64,000 nucleotides of DNA from Bacillus sp. AFS006103 (lineage in GTDB: Bacteria > Bacillota > Bacilli > Bacillales > Cytobacillaceae), in the NCBI GenBank assembly GCA_002559145.1, contig NTXX01000013.1, positions 1 to 64,000 of the forward strand, given 5' to 3'. A model generated the notes under the pieces. That model worked only from the letters and a program-made list of their open reading frames with translations, did no database searches and was not told the origin of the DNA. Numbering within the stretch: the first letter of the stretch is position 1; the number at the start of each line of letters is the position of its first letter. Positions 58,502 through 64,000 of this stretch are shown in pieces. The translations under genes and the position numbers were made by a program.

Positions 58502-59511
58502 TTACTCTCCTCCATTCTGTACCGGTTGCTAACGGGTAGATCTACGATTCTCATAATTCGCGTGTTCGTATGGACGATAGGCTCGACCGTTTTCCCTTGA
58601 ATGAGGTTAATCATCATTTTCACGGCCCGATATCCCATTTCATAGGGTTCTTGAACCACGGTTGCGTTGATAGTCCCATTCCGAATGTATGCCAGTGTTT
58701 CTGGTAGGGCATCGAATCCAACGATATAAATCTTACCCGGTTTAACATACTTATCCACCACTTGGGCAATCCCAATTCCGTCTAACGCACTTGTCCCGAA
58801 AAATGCATTGACCTCTGGATGATCCTTGATTATTTGATAGGCCTTTTCTGCCGCACGTACCCTGCTAATTTCAGATTCGACGACATCGATAATATGGATA
58901 CCTTTTTCACCTTTCACCGCATCCTGAAATCCCTTGACACGCTGCTGTTGATGGTTTGCATAAAAGCTCCCTGTAATAATCGCCACATTGGCTTGTCCCT
59001 TTGTATCTTGAATCAAGGCCTTTCCAGCCAGGAATCCGGAATAATAGTTATCCGTGCCAATATATGCCAGTCGTTTACTATTCGCCGCATCGGTATCGAC
59101 AGTAATGACTGGAATCCCACTTTCTACGACCTTGTTAATTAAGGGTGTAAATTGTTCGTCACTCAGTCCCTGTGTCAGGATTCCATCGACTTTGGAGGCC
59201 GCTGACATTTCAATTGTTTTTAAATGATTATCGATATTCGCTTGCTTAGGTCCAACATATTCCAGCATGACACCATAATCTTTTGCAGCAGTTTGTGCTC
59301 CTTGCTCGACAAGTCTCCAATAATCATTATCGAGCTCCTCTGGAATTAGAACGATATGATAGTTATACTTCTCAACCTGGCTTTTCTCTGTAGGCAAATC
59401 ATGAGAAAGAACCTTATACCCATAAAATATCGCAAATGAGCAACTTACAAGAAAAAATATCGCCCCAAAAAAATACGCCAGCACCGATAACTTGCTCATA
59501 ATAGCGTTCAC
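58498..59511 (-). CDS. Membrane-tethered sugar-binding sensor protein (RbsB/MglB fold)
   Basis: The 337-residue protein has a single N-terminal helix ([22 protein letters not shown]) without a clear lipobox. A Peripla_BP_4 domain follows, with [42 protein letters not shown] and [14 protein letters not shown]. It is not followed by transporter genes; instead the kinase and regulator genes overlap it. This is the layout of a binding-protein-coupled sensor, as known for XylFII-LytS-type systems in Firmicutes. The ligand is probably galactose because mglBAC lies downstream. Start codon (GTG at 59511 or ATG four codons later) is uncertain. Confidence 0.88.
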   Translation of the reverse strand: MNAIMSKLSVLAYFFGAIFFLVSCSFAIFYGYKVLSHDLPTEKSQVEKYNYHIVLIPEELDNDYWRLVEQGAQTAAKDYGVMLEYVGPKQANIDNHLKTIEMSAASKVDGILTQGLSDEQFTPLINKVVESGIPVITVDTDAANSKRLAYIGTDNYYSGFLAGKALIQDTKGQANVAIITGSFYANHQQQRVKGFQDAVKGEKGIHIIDVVESEISRVRAAEKAYQIIKDHPEVNAFFGTSALDGIGIAQVVDKYVKPGKIYIVGFDALPETLAYIRNGTINATVVQEPYEMGYRAVKMMINLIQGKTVEPIVHTNTRIMRIVDLPVSNRYRMEESN

Positions 59512-59573
59512 ATCCTACATCTATCTAGATAAAAACATTATACGGAACATACCAAAATTCGACAATGGTATAT

Positions 59574-59632
59574 GGTGTCAGGCACTACAAAAAGACATTC
59601 CCACCATTTTGTCCGTGTCAGGAGTACACCTC
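59574..59632. repeat. Palindromic intergenic repeat, copy 8 (degenerate)
   Basis: GGTGTCAGGCACTA begins the element, and a partial mirror GTCCGTGTCAGG follows about 38 bp later. The middle has diverged. It lies about 32 bp beyond the galR stop, just after that gene's ordinary terminator, and upstream of the sensor gene at 59511. Confidence 0.5.
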
Positions 59633-59661
59633 AAAAAAACCCACCAATGGATGGTGAGTTT
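59632..59661 (-). terminator. Intrinsic terminator after galR
   Basis: On the minus strand AACTCACCA pairs with TGGTGGGTT over a short loop and is followed by TTTTTGA, beginning about 4 bp beyond the stop. Confidence 0.82.
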
Positions 59662-59664
59662 GAT

Positions 59665-60657
<993 letters not shown>

Positions 60658-61716
60658 TCAATCCCCTAAGGTATTCGCAAAAAAACGAAACACGGTTTTG
60701 GAATGGTATACTTCTTCTGGATTTAAAACGACAGATGGAAGCTCCGGATGATGGATTGCATCTGGAAACCCTTGCGTTTCCAGACAAACTCCCAAATGTT
60801 TTCTTGATCGGACACCCGCAATGGAATAAGGACCCTCTAGAGAATTGCCTGTATAAAGGACCACACACGGCTGATCGGTTGTTACAAGAAGCGAGCGTCC
60901 GCTTTCTTCGTCGCTTAGGATCAACTTATTTTCTCCCTCTTGTGAAAGAATAATCGGGTGGTCGTAACCATTACCCACAAGCACATTTTGTGGATGTGAT
61001 GAATTCAGCCCGGAATACAGCCTTCTGCCGTGATTAAAATCAAACGGAGTATTTCTAGATTCTATCACCTTACCAGTAGGGATTAGATCATCTCTCAACT
61101 CTAAAAAACCTTTACTATCTAATTTAAGAATGTGTTCAGAAATATCCCGTTTTATATTACCACTTAGGTTAAAATACGAGTGATTCGTTAAGTTGACTAA
61201 CGTTTTTTGATCCGTTTTAGCTTCAAAAGTGATTTCAAGTTCATTTTTATTATTTAGAATGTACGTAACAGTGGTGTCTAGATTACCCGGATAGCCTTCT
61301 TCTCCGTCTGGACTATGGTAAAAAAACTTCAATCCGACCGTATGATCTTGCTCGATAATTTCGGTTTTCCAAATCACGGAATGAAAACCCTTCTTGCCAC
61401 CGTGTAGATGATTGGGATAATTATTGTCTGCTAAATGATATCTTTTACCGTCCAACTCAAAACTTGCACCGCCAATTCTTCCGGCTACACGCCCGCAAAC
61501 TGCTCCGAAATACGGAGACCATTCTGTGTAATCCTCGAAGTTATCAAACCCAAGGACAACATTCTCAAAGTTCCCCTGACGGTCAGGGACGATGATTTTC
61601 GTAATGACACAACCAAAATTCAGACAAGAGACCTCCATGCCATAATCATTGACTAAGGTGTATTCTGTAACGGACTCACCCTCGTAACTGCCAAATATTC
61701 TATCTAATATTTGCAT
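60658..61716 (-). CDS. galM: Aldose 1-epimerase (galactose mutarotase)
   Basis: The 352-residue enzyme interconverts alpha and beta anomers of galactose. This is needed because LacZ releases beta-galactose whereas GalK uses the alpha form. Catalytic His is in NLTNHSYFNLSG near residue 173, another His-rich segment NHLHGGKKGFH near 100, and the general base Glu in LGVCLETQGFPDA near 310. GGAG precedes ATG. It lies 83 bp after galT and 3 bp before galR. Confidence 0.93.
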   Translation of the reverse strand: MQILDRIFGSYEGESVTEYTLVNDYGMEVSCLNFGCVITKIIVPDRQGNFENVVLGFDNFEDYTEWSPYFGAVCGRVAGRIGGASFELDGKRYHLADNNYPNHLHGGKKGFHSVIWKTEIIEQDHTVGLKFFYHSPDGEEGYPGNLDTTVTYILNNKNELEITFEAKTDQKTLVNLTNHSYFNLSGNIKRDISEHILKLDSKGFLELRDDLIPTGKVIESRNTPFDFNHGRRLYSGLNSSHPQNVLVGNGYDHPIILSQEGENKLILSDEESGRSLLVTTDQPCVVLYTGNSLEGPYSIAGVRSRKHLGVCLETQGFPDAIHHPELPSVVLNPEEVYHSKTVFRFFANTLGD

Positions 61717-61799
61717 CGATATATCACTCCATATTTTTTAAAAGTAGCAAACTCCAGTTTTCCCCCACACACTAAAATACCTAAGTCGGATTCATTCTT

Positions 61800-63284
61800 T
61801 TATAAACTATTGATAAACCGTCTGAACCCGGCTGCCCCTGTTTCATCTCGCTTATAAACTCCTGCATCTTCTAAGACTCTTGAAAATTTCTTCCCTACTT
61901 CTTCTCTTACCAAGCCTTCCACATTCGCTTCAGTGGCAACCGTTTGATAGCGAGTTTTTAACGTTTTCGCCCAGTCTAAATGATAGTCTGCCACTTCCGC
62001 TAATTTCCCGAGGATGTACTTTTCCACAGCTACAAGTTCTTCCTTTAATCGAGCTGGTAAAACAGCCAGCCCCATCACTTCAATAAGGCCAATATTTTCT
62101 TTTTTAATATGATGTACATCAGCGTGGGGATGGAAAATCCCAAGCGGATGCTCATCACTCGTGCGGTTGTTACGAAGAACCAAGTCTAGTTCAAATACAT
62201 CACCATTTTTCCGTGCAATCGGTGTGACCGTATTATGCGGTGTCTCTCCGGTTCGAGCCAAAATTCCAACCGTTTCATCAGAATAGTTTTTCCAAAGGTC
62301 AAAAATATGTGAACCTGCTTCAACTAACGCGCTAATTTCAGCAGAACGGAGGCGAATGACAGACATCGGCCATTTAACCACTGAACAAGCGACATTTGGA
62401 TAATCAGCCATACTAAATTTCCAGTCATCTGCTGCCTTTGCCATCGCAAATTGATAATTTCCGCCTTGATAATGATCGTGAGTTAAAATCGAACCACCTA
62501 CAATTGGCAGATCCGCATTCGAGCCGACAAAATAATGTGGAAATTGTTCCACAAAGCTTAACAGCCGTAAGAAAGACGTTGAACTAACCACCATATCCGT
62601 ATGTTTTTCTGACAATACAATACAATGCTCATTGTAATAGACATACGGTGAATACTGGAGGTACCATGGTTGATCTAGTAAATTGACCCGAATCATCCGG
62701 TGATTCGAGCGGGCCGGGTGCCCAATTCTCCCCGCATAGCCTTCATTTTCTACACATAGCAAGCATTTCGGATAGTCCGTCTTCTGCACCGACCGCTCGA
62801 GGGCGATACTTCTAGGATCTTTTTCAGGTTTCGATAAATTAATCGTAATGTCCAGTTCACCATACTCGGTGGCAGTTTTATACTCAATATTATTACGAAT
62901 TCGCTTCATCTGAATGTAGTTGCTATTTTTACTTAACTCATAAAAATACTCGGTTCCTGCTTTTGGATCTTGTTTATATTTTTCATAAAATAGTTGATTT
63001 ATAGTTGATGGCCGGGCAATCAAACAGTTCATAATTTTACTCGAAAAAATTTCCTTTTCATCAAACAATTCTTCAATAATCCCCTGCCGGCAGGCATAGT
63101 CCACGATCAAATCGAGTAAGTCAGGGATATCAAGGATACTATCCAATACTCGGTCAGTTTCCTTAAACTCCGATAGATGCAGGAACGACAGAATTTGGTT
63201 GCGGGCATAGATTTCATCTTCCCGCTCAATTAGTTGAGTGGCAATCGCTTGATTCATTAATTGTTGTAGTAGTTGATAGATCAT
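61800..63284 (-). CDS. galT: Galactose-1-phosphate uridylyltransferase, Firmicute class II
   Basis: The 494-residue enzyme transfers UMP from UDP-glucose to galactose-1-phosphate. It is the long class II type of Gram-positive bacteria rather than the 350-residue proteobacterial type. The active-site stretch GGSILTHDHYQGG near residue 295-307 is diagnostic, and HPHADVHHIKKEN near 400 follows. ATG at 63284 follows AAAGGGGA at suitable spacing; thirty in-frame codons upstream overlap galK's end and lack a ribosome site. It is 34 bp from galK and 83 bp from galM. Confidence 0.94.
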   Translation of the reverse strand: MIYQLLQQLMNQAIATQLIEREDEIYARNQILSFLHLSEFKETDRVLDSILDIPDLLDLIVDYACRQGIIEELFDEKEIFSSKIMNCLIARPSTINQLFYEKYKQDPKAGTEYFYELSKNSNYIQMKRIRNNIEYKTATEYGELDITINLSKPEKDPRSIALERSVQKTDYPKCLLCVENEGYAGRIGHPARSNHRMIRVNLLDQPWYLQYSPYVYYNEHCIVLSEKHTDMVVSSTSFLRLLSFVEQFPHYFVGSNADLPIVGGSILTHDHYQGGNYQFAMAKAADDWKFSMADYPNVACSVVKWPMSVIRLRSAEISALVEAGSHIFDLWKNYSDETVGILARTGETPHNTVTPIARKNGDVFELDLVLRNNRTSDEHPLGIFHPHADVHHIKKENIGLIEVMGLAVLPARLKEELVAVEKYILGKLAEVADYHLDWAKTLKTRYQTVATEANVEGLVREEVGKKFSRVLEDAGVYKRDETGAAGFRRFINSL

Positions 63285-63318
63285 ATTGGTCCCCTTTATG
63301 AAGAAGCAATGAATATCT

Positions 63319-64000
63319 TTAAATTGCTTCCTCCAATTGAATTTCCTTTGCTCCGTCACCAATACTCGCCACATAAAATTCTGCCTCGTAGCCTATTTTC
63401 TCTAAATAAGCCGCCCCAACATTCGCAATAAAGTTCTCAACCTCTTCATTTCTGACAATCGCAATCGCACAGCCGCCGAAACCTGCACCCGTCATTCGTG
63501 AACCTAGAACTCCCGGCTGTTTCCATGCTGCTTCTACTAAACTATCCAGTTCAACTCCGGTCACTTCATAATCATCACGTAAGGAAATATGTGATTGATT
63601 AATTAATTGTCCAAATGCCTCTAGATTTCCGGCTTTAAGCTCTTCTAGAGCCTTAATGGTTCGCACATTTTCATAGACTGCGTGCTTGGCACGTTTACGA
63701 ACCGTTTCATTAGTAATTAGGTTTTGATTTTCATCAAACTCCGCTTCTGATAACTGACCAAGCGCCTCAATTGGCAGCTTTTGTTGAAGCTGCGTTAGTG
63801 CCTCTTCACATTCTCCTCTTCGCTCATTGTATTTCGAATCAGCTAATTCTCTGCGCTTGTTTGTATTCATGATTAAGATCTTGTAATCTTCAAGATGAAT
63901 CGGTGCGTACTCATATTTCAGTGTTTGGCAATCCAGTAAAATTCCCGCATCCTTCATTCCCATACCAATCGCAAACTGATCCATAATGCCGCTGTTTACG
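63319..64000 (-). CDS. galK: Galactokinase, C-terminal part (runs off the right edge)
   Basis: About 226 C-terminal residues of GalK are present and the frame is open to the window edge (VNSGIMDQFAIGM...). The SGxMDQF motif with the catalytic Asp is at the start, and the third GHMP motif GSRMTGAGFGGCAIA is near the C-terminus. The enzyme phosphorylates alpha-galactose at C1 with ATP. It is the first visible gene of galK-galT-galM-galR. A methionine at 63984 is internal and not a start. Confidence 0.93.
   Translation of the reverse strand, partial: VNSGIMDQFAIGMGMKDAGILLDCQTLKYEYAPIHLEDYKILIMNTNKRRELADSKYNERRGECEEALTQLQQKLPIEALGQLSEAEFDENQNLITNETVRKRAKHAVYENVRTIKALEELKAGNLEAFGQLINQSHISLRDDYEVTGVELDSLVEAAWKQPGVLGSRMTGAGFGGCAIAIVRNEEVENFIANVGAAYLEKIGYEAEFYVASIGDGAKEIQLEEAI

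Noticed and set aside
63319-63984. Complete small galactokinase starting at 63984
   Set aside because: The methionine is the internal Met of the MDQF motif and the frame stays open to the window edge.

Overview
The window looks like chromosomal DNA from a low-GC, endospore-former-type Firmicute of the family Bacillaceae (Bacillus/Neobacillus-like). The evidence is the strong GGAGG ribosome sites, the GlpP antitermination system, a TcyP-type cystine carrier, YesM/YesN-type two-component systems, a DUF3934-like small basic protein, and intergenic repeats I recognise from Bacillaceae. No rRNA, tRNA, phage, insertion sequence or CRISPR array was seen. Almost every gene is on the minus strand. The exceptions are one sigma-54 activator, two small genes at about 27 kb and a glycosyltransferase remnant.

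Layout. 1-2.2 kb: adenosine deaminase under an adenine riboswitch, then a ferritin-like acyl-ACP desaturase. 2.4-3.9 kb: a glycosyltransferase tail remnant and an orphan branched-chain amino-acid-type binding lipoprotein. 4.2-12.9 kb: an unusual sigma-54-controlled operon, read leftwards, encoding an SDR dehydrogenase, a divergent pair of glycine-decarboxylase (P-protein) subunits and a sugar-type ABC importer. Its enhancer-binding activator is divergently transcribed. 13-25 kb: beta-galactosidase, a GH63-like hydrolase, an MFS carrier and a second sugar ABC importer, preceded by a YesM/YesN-type two-component system. 25-31 kb: NRDE protein, DinB-like protein, two small proteins, a luciferase-like monooxygenase, a CatE-like dioxygenase and the cystine carrier TcyP. 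31-40.5 kb: a full glycerol regulon (glpF-glpK-glpD, glpP, glpABC) with three terminator leaders that appear to be GlpP targets. 40.7-51 kb: an ABC exporter with a two-component system, a PAS histidine kinase, 3-hydroxybutyrate dehydrogenase, a GDSL hydrolase, a PstS-like membrane protein and an M20 amidohydrolase. 51-64 kb: the galactose importer MglBAC, a three-gene sugar sensor (binding protein, kinase, regulator) and the Leloir operon galK-galT-galM-galR, with galK running off the right edge.

How it fits together. The second half of the window and the 13-25 kb block form a beta-galactoside/galactose catabolic region: extracellular sensing, import by ABC systems that lack or carry their own ATPase, hydrolysis by LacZ, and mutarotation and phosphorylation by GalM, GalK and GalT. 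galE is not in the window. The glycerol block joins aerobic (GlpD) and GlpABC-type glycerol-3-phosphate oxidation under one RNA-binding regulator.

Two things stand out. First, the sigma-54 operon couples non-canonical P-protein subunits to an ABC importer and a dehydrogenase with no GcvT or GcvH nearby; it is the best candidate here for an undescribed catabolic system. Second, a GGTGTCAGGCACC-type palindromic repeat occurs eight times, every time about 14-42 bp beyond the stop codon of a minus-strand gene. The intact copies end in T-rich tails, as if the repeat serves as a dispersed terminator.
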